Shown here piece after piece: positions 11,573 through 24,018 of a DNA stretch of 64,000 bases. The position numbers and the translations under genes are program-made. The stretch's first letter is position 1. Every line of letters begins with the position of its first letter. The DNA comes from Sesamum alatum. Taxonomy: Eukaryota > Streptophyta > Magnoliopsida > Lamiales > Pedaliaceae. The notes under the pieces were generated by a model. The model searched no databases. It was not told the origin of the DNA and saw only the letters and a list, made by a program, of their open reading frames with translations. The stretch covers positions 34,502,479 to 34,566,478 of the forward strand of contig JACGWO010000005.1 of NCBI GenBank assembly GCA_034509735.1. The letters run 5' to 3'.

Positions 11573-14500
11573 ATGGCGACGGCGATAGGAAAGAGAGTGC
11601 TGGACAAAGGGTGGCTGGCGGCACGATCCACTGAAGTCAACCTCACCGGAGTGGAGCTCACCACCACTCACCCTCCTTCTCATCAGTCCCCATGGATGGA
11701 AGCTGTGGTGCCCGGAACGTAATTTTATCCTCTCTTTTCCGTTGAATTAATTGAACTGGCAGGGTTTCTTTCGTGCCATATAATTATGCTTGCGTGGGGT
11801 AAAATTCATATTCATTACTGCATTTTCACCACAGCTTCAAAATCATAGTTGTCTTTTCAATTGATTTCAAATTAATCCCTCACATAATTTGGTTGAAAAT
11901 TAATGTTAAAATTCATCGGAAAGACTAATTTGAAGTCAAATAAAAAGACAGGGATGATTTTGAAATTGGACTAAAATGTCAAGGACGGAATTGAATATAC
12001 CCCTACGTCGCAAAATAAAGGTATGATATGTGCATTTTGCCAATGAGTTCTTGCGCAATTAATAATACCAAGGGCATATGGTTTAAGAATGATTATTTGC
12101 ATCTACTTCTCTTGAGCATTGGGTTTCTGGCAAATACCTTCTCGAAGTATTAAATATGGCATTTAAATTCTATGCTCATTAACCTTTTCATTAATTATTA
12201 AAAGTTGGGTGTACTACTATTTTTATCCTTGAATGTTTTCTTTTTTTTTTTTTTTAAATTCTTTCTCTCTGTAAGCGACCTTCTTTTATTTTGTTCTCTT
12301 TATCTTCATCTTCTTTCATCTTTCTTTTTAAATATATAGATAATAAAACAAAGTAAAAGTAAAGGGACAAAAATAGAATGCCCACAATGATATAAATGTT
12401 TTATTATTCATCAAAAGAAAATAGGAGGTGCATGAAAGTTACTTTTTGGAATTATACATAATAAAATAATAACTATTTAAAGTTTGTATGACTATTAGAC
12501 ACAAAGTAATTGATAAATCTTTACAATCCAATTTTATTGTTATAAATAGATTAAGTTTTTTTCTTCTGGTTTATATTGTCTGATTTAGTTTATTTTTCAT
12601 GCTTTCTTTTTCTATAAACAACAAAAACTCTTAAATCGTTGTGCATATCTTATATTATTCTTTTTATTTGTTATCATACTTCATTTTATTTTCTCTATAC
12701 TTAATAAAAAATAAAGTGGATAGTTTCTTTTTTTTTTCTTTTGAATGAATTATAACAGAACTACTTTAGCTCCACAATGAAGCTGGTTTATTTTGGATGT
12801 TGTCAGTGTTTTGGCGACCCTTTTAAAGAACAAGCTTGTGCCAGATCCCTTCCATGGGTTAGAAAACGAGTCGATTATCGATATTGCTGACTCTGGGAGG
12901 CAGTATTACACTTTCTGGTTTTTCACAACATTCGAATGCAAGTTGGTAAGTGGTCTGTTGGCCTAAATCATCTCCAGTAGCATTTTGCTTTAACATGCAT
13001 ATCTTCTCGTGATGTTGTATTATCAGTACTTTGTGGTTTTTTTTTACATGCAAGTGATGTTTATTTGCGAGATTGTTATAGATTTTCTCTTTGAAGAGTC
13101 TTTAGATATCTGATAAATGTTCCTACTTTTACCTCATCATCTTCGTGGAATAAGTGAAAATTTCCTGTCTCTTGTCACTTTCTCTAATTGATGTTATTAT
13201 ATTGTCAAAGTATACAGTGGCAAATGCTAACATGGACTTGAAGCCTGACTTTTGTGCTAGAAATTAGCTTAAGCATTGATCACTGGCATATGCTCTACCC
13301 TCCCAAGCCACCTATTTTTTGTACTTTGTGAAACTTTTTTTCTTGTCTTACAGCTTTTAGAGGAAAAGGATGTTACTGAAACTACACATTGGAACACAGT
13401 CCTTTTGAAAATTATAGGCGCCTAGCTGTATGCGCAAAAGTGAACGGTATTTATCTGACAGCTACCAGAAGAGAACTATCAACCTTCCGAATCCATAATA
13501 TAATCTTGATGTCAGCCCTGATTCATGAGTCAGGAAGCAGATGTACTAATTATCCTGAAGCTGAAATAAAAAATATTTAAATATTTTATTGTCAAGATTG
13601 GCTTGGAACAAAGCTAATCTTCCTATTTTGCTAGTCGCAGTTTGTCAGAAAATTTGTTGGTGGCGTTACTAATTAAGTTTAAGCTATTTATTGAGCAGAA
13701 AAACTAAATACATGTATAACTGTCATTCCTGCATTTGTGTGAGATATTGTGGTAATGTTTGGAGCAGATTAATCAGAACGAAACACAGGATTGTGATGAC
13801 GTTTTAAGATTGATTATGAAGTACCAAAACTATTTAGATACCAGTACCATTATACACCTCCAGATGTCATCATGAATTAGATAAATATATGAATTTTGGA
13901 AATGAGTCATCCACATTATGCCACTTAAGATCTTCAGTTTAAGGAAAATGTTCCATGTAGCAATCATAGTGCAGAAGCATAACAAAGTTGCTGTGTTTTT
14001 TGAGTGGAAAGGCATGTCATATGTTTGCTGTAACAAATTTAATGAGTTTGTTATAACTCTTGGTGGTACTGTGGGTAATAACAGTTTCAAGTTTGTTTTT
14101 CTTCAGGAAGGTTTGGACTGGGGTTGATAGTCATAAGGATGATAGTAGTATTAGAGATAGTTATTACTGTTGTGGTTCAGGGTTTTTCTATTCACTGTGC
14201 TATTATTGGGTTAAACTTATTCATTATTCTCCAGGAAAGTTCTGCTTTACTGCAGACTTGAAGGTGTTAAACCCCAATTCTTCTGTCTGATGATTGATCT
14301 TTGAAATTGATTTCAGTCGACCAATCAGTATGTGGATCTAAATTTTCGTGCTATAAATTACTCCGCTGAAGTTTATTTGAATGGGCACAAAGAGGTCCTA
14401 CCAAAGGGGATGTTCCGAAGACATTCTATTGATGTAACTGATATCATAAAGCCTGATGGTCAAAATCTGCTGGCCGTCCTGGTTTACCCTCCTGATCATC

Positions 14501-17500
14501 CTGGAAGAATTCCTCCTGAAGGTGGTGGTCATGAGGTATGACTTGATTTGCTCGAAAGATGCATTTTTCATTTTGAGATACTTTCTCAGTTGTTCACAGT
14601 TATATTAGAAATAAACGTTTCTGATACATGTAGCACATTAAGATAAAAAACTGGTTCCAGGAAGGAAAAATCTGTGCTAGATCTTAAACTAACCTCTGGA
14701 GTATGTTGCTTCAAATTTACAAAATACTAGGTGCTCTCCAAAACCCTAAACTAATAATACATGTTTACAATCGATTTTTGGAAGTGATCTCAAAGTTGCA
14801 TTAGTTGAAAGTTTTCAGATGAAAAATCAAGGAACAACTACTATATCTGTTAGGTTCACTAGCTCTTGTTAACTTGGAGTCTGCCAACCTACTTCAGTCA
14901 TAAAATGAATCTTTGATATGTGATGCCTAATGAGATCTATCCTATTTGTTCAGGATGAACTTTTCTATAACCTTAGAGGAATGACATGTGAATTAATTTG
15001 GAGGATAGGTCTTTCTCTTTTTACTTAAAAGATTTAGTATGTACCCCTATATATGAAAAATCCCATTCTACCAATTCATTCTTTAATTACGCTTTGAGCC
15101 CTAAATTTCCCTACAATAATTACGGTTATATTGTTTGCCTCTGCTCTCAATTTGGGCCCTAACTATGCAAGTTCACATTTATGCAATCTTCCATGCTCTA
15201 TTCTGAATGAAGCTGTGCCTTATTATTTTCTATGTTAATGCTAGATTAGGAAAGATGTTGCAGCACAATATGTTGAGGGATGGGATTGGATGGCTCCTAT
15301 AAGGTAATTTTTTCTGTTGTCACTTACCCTAATAGATTAATAGCTCACAGTTCCAAATGGAAATGGAGAAGTTACATATTTATTAAACAGGAGTTTCTCT
15401 TCATGTGGTGTTCAATAGCAATTTCTCTAAGAAAGAGTATTATGATAGCCATGGTTTTGATATAGCGTGGATTTCTTTTGTGCATGAAAGTGAAATTCTT
15501 ATAAAAAAAGTTGTCATCCTGAAATTTTCAATATTTCTCGTTGTCCTCTGCTTGCTTTCTTGTCAAGAAAGAGAAAAGGAAAATATATTTGCTGCAATGG
15601 ATTGAGCTAAACATGAACTGAAATTATCCTGCTTTTCTTATTCTGAGAGTGTGTAATGTGATATGATGGTGCTTGTTTGTTTCTTTTCACTGGAAATTTT
15701 GTTTTGAATAATTCATACCTAATTATGTACAAAATTTCAAAATCCCTGACAAGATTAATATAGTCTAGGAAAGAACAGGAATTTTCTTTTTGCTCTGACG
15801 GGAGCACTCTGGTTTTCTCTAGTTTTGACTGTGTTCAGTATAGAGGGAGTATTATATTTTCATTTTGTTGCCATATACCATTTTTAATTGCAGTATCTGT
15901 CAAAGGAGAAAGCATTGCATTGTATAATCTATTAGAAGATATTCAGATCATATTAATCCCTCAATGAGTTCAAAAGATTAGTTCCCTTGACTAAAGGAAA
16001 CTAGAATGTTTTTAAGCAATTTGTTATTTCCAATACTCAATATATGCAAAAGCCAGGACTTCAAATTTTCTTTTTCTCCTTGTTTCAGGGATAGAAACAC
16101 GGGCATCTGGGATGAGGTTTTTCTTTCTGTGACTGGGGTAAGTTATGCAACTCAATCTTTCAAAATTTTCTATTACTATGCAGTCATGTCACATTCTTAG
16201 TTGTTTTTTCTTCTGTTTCCCAAATAATGCTGACTTATTTAAATTTGTTATTAAAGAAAGCTAAATATTGTCAACTGGTGACAGTAGAGATATTGCATTT
16301 ATTTCTCCACATCTGGTGGATGTAGTCTACATTCCTATAAGGAATCTCTACTGCAAGCCTATATGTTTCTTTTTATTCCAACATAATTCTATTTCCTTCT
16401 AATTCTACACTCAGTTGCTGTTACATTTAATGCAGCCAGTGAAGATAGTAGATCCTCACTTAGTCTCGTCATTCTTTGACCATTACAAGAGGGTGTACCT
16501 CCATAGCACATTGGAGCTGGTGAACAAAAGCAACTGGGTTGCTGAGTGTTTTCTTAGTGTCCAGGTTGCAACTGAACTAGAAGGGAATATATGCATGGTA
16601 GAGCATCTTCAGACTCAGACTCTGTCAATTCCTGCTGAGTCCCAAGTTCAGTACACATTACCTGAGGTTGGTTTCTGGGTTCCTTCACTGACAACATTTG
16701 GCATGTAGCTTTTGTTCTTGTCTCTGCGTCTTTCTTTCTAATCTATGCTTACTGTTATTGTTACTTCGTTGATCATGATTTCGAGAAACTTCTGAAATAT
16801 TTCGTCCGCAATAGGTCTTGAATATAGAAACCATTCTTGAGGGTTTATGACATTAGACGTATTAGTTGAAGGAATCTTTCAAATTGATAACTGTCCAGGA
16901 TGTGAATATGAATCATAGGTAGAAAATTAATGGTCGTGTTGAAATGTTCAGCCAACCTGAACTTTGCCTTCCATAAATGCTTGAAATAGCAACTTAAATT
17001 CAATTTCTAGTCCTGGCTATCTTCCTTGCAGATGATCCTCCTTATACATTAACAGCATTAAGTATAATGTTTTCAGGTTTAATAGCAAATGATATGAATT
17101 CTTAACAGCTGATTTCTTGAAGATTATAAAAGAAAGATATATTTCCTGTCCAGAGTAGGGGAGTTACTAGGCAGTGAGAACTGACTCAACCATCTGGCTT
17201 TTTCTCTTTCTCTTTCTTTCTTTTTCCCTGAGAGAAGACAAAGATGAACTAGGAGTTTCCATTATGTGCATCAAAAGGCTGCTTGCCCTCTTTTGGAGTT
17301 CCTCTCTTCTCACTATCTTTCCCCCCTGTTATTTTTCCTTTCAGGAAAGTTATACTTTAATGTTGTCATGGAGATAACTGCTTCACAGAAAGAAGTTCTT
17401 GCTGACCTTAACAAGTGGTCATCTCTCTCCAAAATAAAGTAGTAAGGTTGCCTTGGTATCTTATAAAAAGATACAAAGTGACATGTTTCCTGACACATAT

Positions 17501-20500
17501 TAGTATGAAAACTATAGAAAGGAGAAATTCTGAAAGTTCACTTTCAATAAACGAGAGAGTGTCAATCAAAACATGATAGTTGAACTATGGAAAAGAGAAA
17601 TGCTGAAAATTCACTTTTTGTAAATCAGAGAATGTCAACCATATGAAGGGAAACGAATAATGTTGTCTCTTTCCTTTCCCTCTTCTTTTTGCTCTAGGGT
17701 GTGTTATTTCTTACAAATCCCTCCTGATGGTAGTTTCCTTACCTTGTTCTCCATGGTGAGACTTGATGTCCACTTATTTACAATGTTATTTAATAGCTTG
17801 CTCTTCTCAAGCATGAGCTATGAGTCAATTTGTTTAAAGTATTTTGATAAGTTGTTCGCTCACAGTTACAGGTTTCCAGTGAATGCTTAATTGTTCTTTC
17901 TGCAGCTATTCTTCTATAAACCCAATTTATGGTGGCCCAATGGCATGGGAGAGCAATCCCTCTACAATGTAGAAATAACTGTGGATGTGAAAGGTAACGG
18001 AGAGTCCGACTCATGGAGCCAGCAATTTGGGTTTCGTAAGATTGAGAGTCATATAGATAGCGGTACTGGTGGAAGGTATTAACATTTCCTGGATTGATAC
18101 AAATAACTTTTTATGCATGTGAAACCAAGTTGACCTTACACGTGTGCAGGCTGTTTAAGGTCAATGGCCAGCCAATATTTATCCGTGGGTGTAATTGGAT
18201 ATTGTCAGACGGATTACTACGGCTCTCAAAGAAACGTTATAAAACAGATATTAAATTTCATGCTGACATGAACTTGAACATGATTCGCTGTTGGGGTGGT
18301 GGACTTGCTGAAAGGCCTGAGTTCTATCACTACTGTGACATTTATGGTCTTCTGGTTAGCTCCTCTACCTCCCCCTGTGTGTTTGTGTGTGCATCTGTGT
18401 CTGTGTCAATGTGTGCATTTGTGTCATTGCAGAAGTATTTAAAATGCAGTGGCTGGGTTTACAGTTTTACTACCCAAGTTGAATAGTGAGACAGAGTACA
18501 TGAGATTTTAGCTATTTTGTAGGTTTGGCAAGAGTTCTGGATAACTGGAGATTGTGATGGACAAGGCGTCCCAATATCAAATCCAGTTGGTCCTTTGGAC
18601 CATGACCTCTTTTTGCTATGTGCCAGGGACACTGTGAAATTGCTAAGAAATCATCCCAGTCTTGCTCTATGGGTTGGAGGCAATGAACGAGCTCCACCTG
18701 ACGATATTAATACAGCTTTGAGAAAGGATCTACAGCTGCACCCCTATTTGGAAAGTTTTACCGACTGTAAATATTCTAAGGAGGAGATATCCCTGTTACT
18801 GAAGGACCCAAGTGAATATCTAGACGGCACGCGTATTTATGTCCAAGGAGCCATGTGGGATGGCTTTGGTAATGGCAAGGGGGATTTTACTAAAGGTCCC
18901 TATGAAATTCAAGATCCTGAGAACTTTTTTAAGGATGACTTTTACAGCTATGGTTTCAATCCTGAGGTTGGTTCTGTAGGAATGCCTGTGGCAGCTACTA
19001 TCAGAGCCACAATCCCTCCACAGGGATGGCAGATTCCTCTGTTCAGAGAATTGCCTAATGGTTGTGTAGAGGAAGTGCCCAATCCTGTATGGAACTATCA
19101 CAAGTATATTCCACATTCAAAACCAGAATCGGCTAACAATCAAATTCTACTATATGGAACACCAAAGGATCTTGACGAGTTTTGTCTTAAGGTATACTTC
19201 AATATTTTATGATTCCTGAAGTTCATTGTCTATTGTCCATCTTTTCTTTTGTCACTTAATTGATCTACTTCAGGCACAACTGGTTAATTATACCCAATAT
19301 AGAGCACTCTTAGAAGGTTGGGCTTCACGCATGTGGAGCAAATATACTGGTGTCCTGATTTGGAAAACCCAAAACCCTTGGACAGGTCTGAGAGGCCAGT
19401 TGTATGATCATCTCCATGAGCAAACAGCAGGTTTCTATGGCTGTCGCTGTGCTGCAGAACCAGTTCATGTCCAGTTGAATTTGGCAACATATTTTGTAGA
19501 GGTAAATATACACCCCATAGTCTTATGAATGTTTAGGGTGACTCTAATACTTATTTTCTTAATTCTGTAATTAGGGCGAGTCTAACACTTATTTTCTTAT
19601 TTCTGTAACTTTCTTCCATCTGCTATTATGCACTTTGCAGAAGATAGAAAATGGCTTAGTCAGACTGTCTGCTTAGGCATCAACATCTCTGTGCAACCTT
19701 TTTGAGCTATCAGTGCCTATTTCCACTGAATGATTGTTTTCCTGTTAACAAATACATATTTTTATCGAACAGACATATCAATAAAGTAAGAGATTTTATA
19801 AAGCATACACATTTCTGTTTTAATTAATCATCTTATGATCAGTATATTGTAGTTGTCAAGAAGTATCTACTCATAAGATGTGTTATTTAAGCCACGCAAA
19901 TCCCTTGATGTGTAGAATAGGATACATTTTATACATGTTTGCAGTTTCCTATGCTGATAAGTTCATTTATCGAAATGAAAAAATTTACCATGCAGGTAGT
20001 CAACACAACATCAGATGAAATATCTGATGTGGCAATAGAAGCCTCAGTTTGGGACCTCGAAGGCGGTTGTCCGTACTACCAAGTCCTTGACAAGCTCACT
20101 ATACCATCCAAACGAACAGTATCTATTTTCGAGATGAAGTATCCTAAGTCTGAAACCCCAAAACCCATGTATTTTCTTCTTCTTAAACTCTATAAAATGT
20201 CAGACAGCTATATATTATCCAGAAACTTTTATTGGTTACATCTGCCGGGAGGTGACTTCAAGCTCCTTGAGCCATACAAGAAAAATAAAATTTCCCTCAA
20301 AATTACTTCCCTGACTTTCATAAGAGGGTCCAGCTATGAGGTCAGAATGCATATAGAGAATACATCAAAGAAGCCAGACTCAAGAAGTCTAGTCCACAAT
20401 AACAATTTCTTCGAGAAAGGTAGCAACAGAGATTTTGATGTGCCATCGTTCAAAGCTGTACAACGCGTGCCTGAGAAGAAAAAGGAGCCAAGTTTATTGC

Positions 20501-20793
20501 AGAAGATATGGAAGAACTTCTCTACGGAAACCAGTGGTAAGTCAGTTACCGAAATCGGTGGATCTCATGCTGGAGTAGCCTTCTTTCTTCATTTCTCTGT
20601 CCATGCTTCAAAAATGGGTAACACAGACAGTGAAGACACTCGCATTTTGCCTGTTCATTATTCTGACAACTATTTCTCACTGGTACCTGGGGAACTAATG
20701 ACGGTACGCCTCAACTTTGAGGTCCCCCAGGGTACTACCCCTCATGTTACACTTCATGGTTGGAACTACCAAGATGGACATACTGTTCTGTAG
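11573..20793 (+). CDS. EBM: Mannosylglycoprotein endo-beta-mannosidase (GH2)
   Basis: Eleven exons: 11573-11718, 12807-12945, 14317-14535, 15245-15303, 16089-16137, 16436-16666, 17906-18075, 18150-18354, 18523-19191, 19274-19501, 19996-20793. All junctions are GT-AG, they sum to 970 residues, and the start is [10 protein letters not shown]. The protein follows plant endo-beta-mannosidase, which cuts the Man-beta-1,4-GlcNAc bond inside the core of high-mannose-type N-glycans during glycoprotein turnover. Order: GH2 sugar-binding jelly roll (about 40-200), Ig-like region (205-335), TIM barrel with [14 protein letters not shown] and [10 protein letters not shown], then C-terminal beta domains. 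The candidate acid/base is Glu461 in WVGGNE and the candidate nucleophile Glu554 in FNPEVGS, by analogy with GH2 enzymes. No signal peptide is evident. A segment in exon 11 (about 20380-20560) rich in Lys, Asn and Ser is variable relative to homologues as I recall them. Confidence 0.96.
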
Positions 20794-21394
20794 CTGCAGT
20801 TACACTACAGTTAATGCAATTTGTTGGGGTGAGTGATTTCTTTCATCAATCTCCTTTGGATATTGTTGGTCATATTAATTCAGTTCATCAATAATTCGCA
20901 CCAAGACTCCCCAGTTTCATACTAGGTTATCCATCCTGGTATCTCCGAAAGATGGTGTAACTTTGTAACATAGATCTACGAAATCTGTATGTCATATTAT
21001 CTGCAATACTATCAGGCAGGCAAACATCTGAGATAATGGGCTTGGTTGCTCCTTTTCATATGCTTATTTTGTATTGCTGATTGCTGTGTGTGTCTGCTTC
21101 TGATTGTCTACTTGATCTTGCATGTCTACTCATTAAAGCATGATACTAATAGTTGCTTAACTAAGAGAGAGTTTTAGATCCAAGAAAAGTTCAACTGCAG
21201 AATTTGTTGGGTTGAGATGTTTCAATCTTTGGATACTGTGGGATATAGTTTTGAAACTAAATTGCCATAAGTTGGCAAGGGGATCATTGCCATTCTTTTA
21301 CTAGAAGATGAAAGGTGCACTTGGGTGATTGTTACAGGCATAAGAAGAAAACATTGCAAGATAGAAGAGTAACAGAATGGTACATGATTCTTTA
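20794..21394. other. 3' flank of the mannosidase gene
   Basis: Probably the 3' UTR and downstream sequence. No second gene is seen. Confidence 0.5.
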
Positions 21395-22014
21395 AGGGCA
21401 TGGTTACTTCTACAAATTGTCAAGGATATCCTTCATTATCATGTTTAGTGTTATGTTTACTAGTAAATAGGTAGGCCCGTCATTTAGTGGGATGATCCGG
21501 CGCTAACCCACATTGTTTAGTGACTCTAATCGGTATAAAAGGATACTGATTATAAGCCAACCAAATTTCCTAATTTTGGACTGCATATTTGCCAAGAATG
21601 CCCTCCCTTTGGGTAAGAAAGTTATCAAAGTAACCTTATTTTCTTATATTTACTCCCAAAATAATCAGGTGCATTAAATGCACTTGACACACTCCACTTG
21701 CTAAAGAGGAAAAATTGCGCCATTGGTGGAAGAATGGGCTTTTTTGGTGGCACAAGAATCGAGAAATAGTGTTCTTTGTAGAAATTGACATGGTAATGAA
21801 AATTGTCTTATTATGGGGTAAGAAAGTAATTTGCCAATTTCATCAGTAATAGTTCACTAGTTGGTAAACAAATAACTAATATTCATCTAAACAGTCATTA
21901 CATTTTCTTATTCAAGTAAATACTTTACTAATATGTCAAACGCTAACCAATCACTTACAATCACAAATGCACTATTCAGGCCTTTTATCCCATTTGTAGA
22001 AGTAAACATGCCCT
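21395..22014. mobile_element. 620 bp MITE with inverted ends AGGGCATG..ACTTCTACAAA
   Basis: The left end is agggcatggttacttctac; the reverse complement of the right end is agggcatgtttacttctac. The next bases also match (aaattg against aaatggg). The interior is AT-rich and non-coding. GGGCATG-type ends occur in plant PIF/Harbinger and hAT derivatives. I could not see a convincing target-site duplication, so the superfamily is open. Confidence 0.7.
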
Positions 22015-24018
22015 GAGTGGAATGCGATTCTACTGACAGGATATTAGAGAATGCGTGCAAGCTAACATGCTTCTTTTATCACTTGCTTTGTAAAATGCAA
22101 TATTCATTAGCACATTGTAAATGTCATTATGAAGTTGGTTAGTAGTAATTCCTCTATTTCCATACAGTTGTTGGCTGTATAAATACATTTAATTGCAAGC
22201 AATAAAGCATACACGTTTAGAGATGACAATGGGTAGGATTTGGGGTAGGTTTGTCAAAATCTGGGACTCGAACCTAACGAGTTAGATATGTAAAAATATT
22301 TTACGAATCAAGTTTATTTTAATTCGTTGGGTTTTGGATCAGGCCCAAAAAAATGTTGGGGTGGGCTTTTGGGACCACCCTAACCTGTTCCATACTTTCC
22401 CACTGATAGGCCTAATGTTATCGGTGATGTGTTCGAGCAAATAATAAGCATTAAAGGCTGTATGGTTGTATTGAACTTGGAAGTAATGATACCGAATTAT
22501 AAAGGGGAGGAACTCAACATCATTGACCTTTGGTGTCAAGTTGAAGTGGTTTCTTCACCTATTGCACATGCTACTATAGACAAGTAAAAGTTTATTCTCA
22601 ATTGAATGGTAACAAATGTCAAATATCATATTAGTTATCAAATTATATTTTTAATTTAAATATTGAAGTTTATCAAGTATAAATAATTAATTTAAATGAT
22701 ACTCTAATATGTGTTTTACATCAAATCAAGTGACGAGAAGTGTTGAATTGAAGTATTTCAATCAATTAAATCATGTGTTTAAGACAGAGATCAAACCGAT
22801 TGTCCAAAAACTCACGTCAAGTTGTAGCATTTAATTCGGGATAACTGCACTAAGTACTCGAATTAATGTTATACATATTCAAATTTAACCTTGAAAGAGA
22901 TTTAAATAACAATTCACCTTCATGTAATCAAACTCAACGTTACACGATTATAACATTTAATACAAGATTACATTCCTGAACCCTCGAATCAACGTTACAC
23001 AAAGTTAAACAAGTTTAAAGGAGATCCAAGTGCACATTTTACCCTCAAATTGTCAAAATCCAAATTTCTTGTTCAGTTGTTCTTGAAGAGAAAAATCAGA
23101 GAATCAAATAATACTTATTTTTTATCTCTCAAATATATTATTTGTCATATACTTTTTTCTTTTATTTTGATTTTCAGACACAAGAAGAATTTTACGAATC
23201 CTCTTGCATTCAAATTCTTTGAATAAAATGAGATCATTAGGATGGCTATCAAAATGTTCTTATATTAACTTTTTCATACTAATACTATAATTTTCCGAAT
23301 CCAAGCTGATGGTGAGAGTTTACAGAGTTCCCACATATCACGACTTTGATAGTTCAAAAAATCAGATATAAAGCACGATATAAACACAACAAAAGCATAG
23401 CATATCGGCTACTGAAGACATAGTTCCTAAGAAGCCAAACTTTGTCCAGATGCTGATGAGTATTACAAATGGAGTTTTCAGTTTACAAAAGAAAAAACGC
23501 GAATATGGAACCATGAAAGAGCTCTTGCAGAAACTACCGTAAGGGAAAACCAACGAGACATCCCTGGGAATGATACCAAGAGGAATTTCCAGAAGTAGAA
23601 AACATGAAAAAGATAAGCATCACGGGTACAATAAAAACCGCTGAAAGTGAAAGATGGAGTCCTGGAATCATCGGAAGAACTTCCTCAGACAATATCCAGG
23701 TTTATCTGGAAACAAAATAGTTGCATTTCCTCCATTCTTCAGGTGCAGAAATACAGATCTCAAACAAAAGTATTCCTATCCAAAATCGTGAGGCCGACAA
23801 GTACTAGGATGACATTTCCAAAACAAAGTTGGATAAACGGCCATACATTTAATAAATGATACACAAACTATGCACATCATAAAATAGCAAGAACAAAGAC
23901 ACTCGCAGATTGATTGATACTACACTGTTTGGCAAAATACAATGGAGATTTACACACTACTTGTACAAACAAGACAACACAGTCATAATTAATGAATTTT
24001 TAGAGAGAGAAATATAAG
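22015..24018. other. Intergenic between convergent mannosidase and DeSI-like genes
   Basis: Holds a possible hAT end near 22219 (tagagatgacaatgggtagg, a motif common at plant hAT termini) followed by ggtttggg/gggttttgg phrases; its other end was not found. The stretch 23300-24018 is adjacent to the DeSI-like stop codon and is probably its 3' UTR and flank. No gene recognised. Confidence 0.45.
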
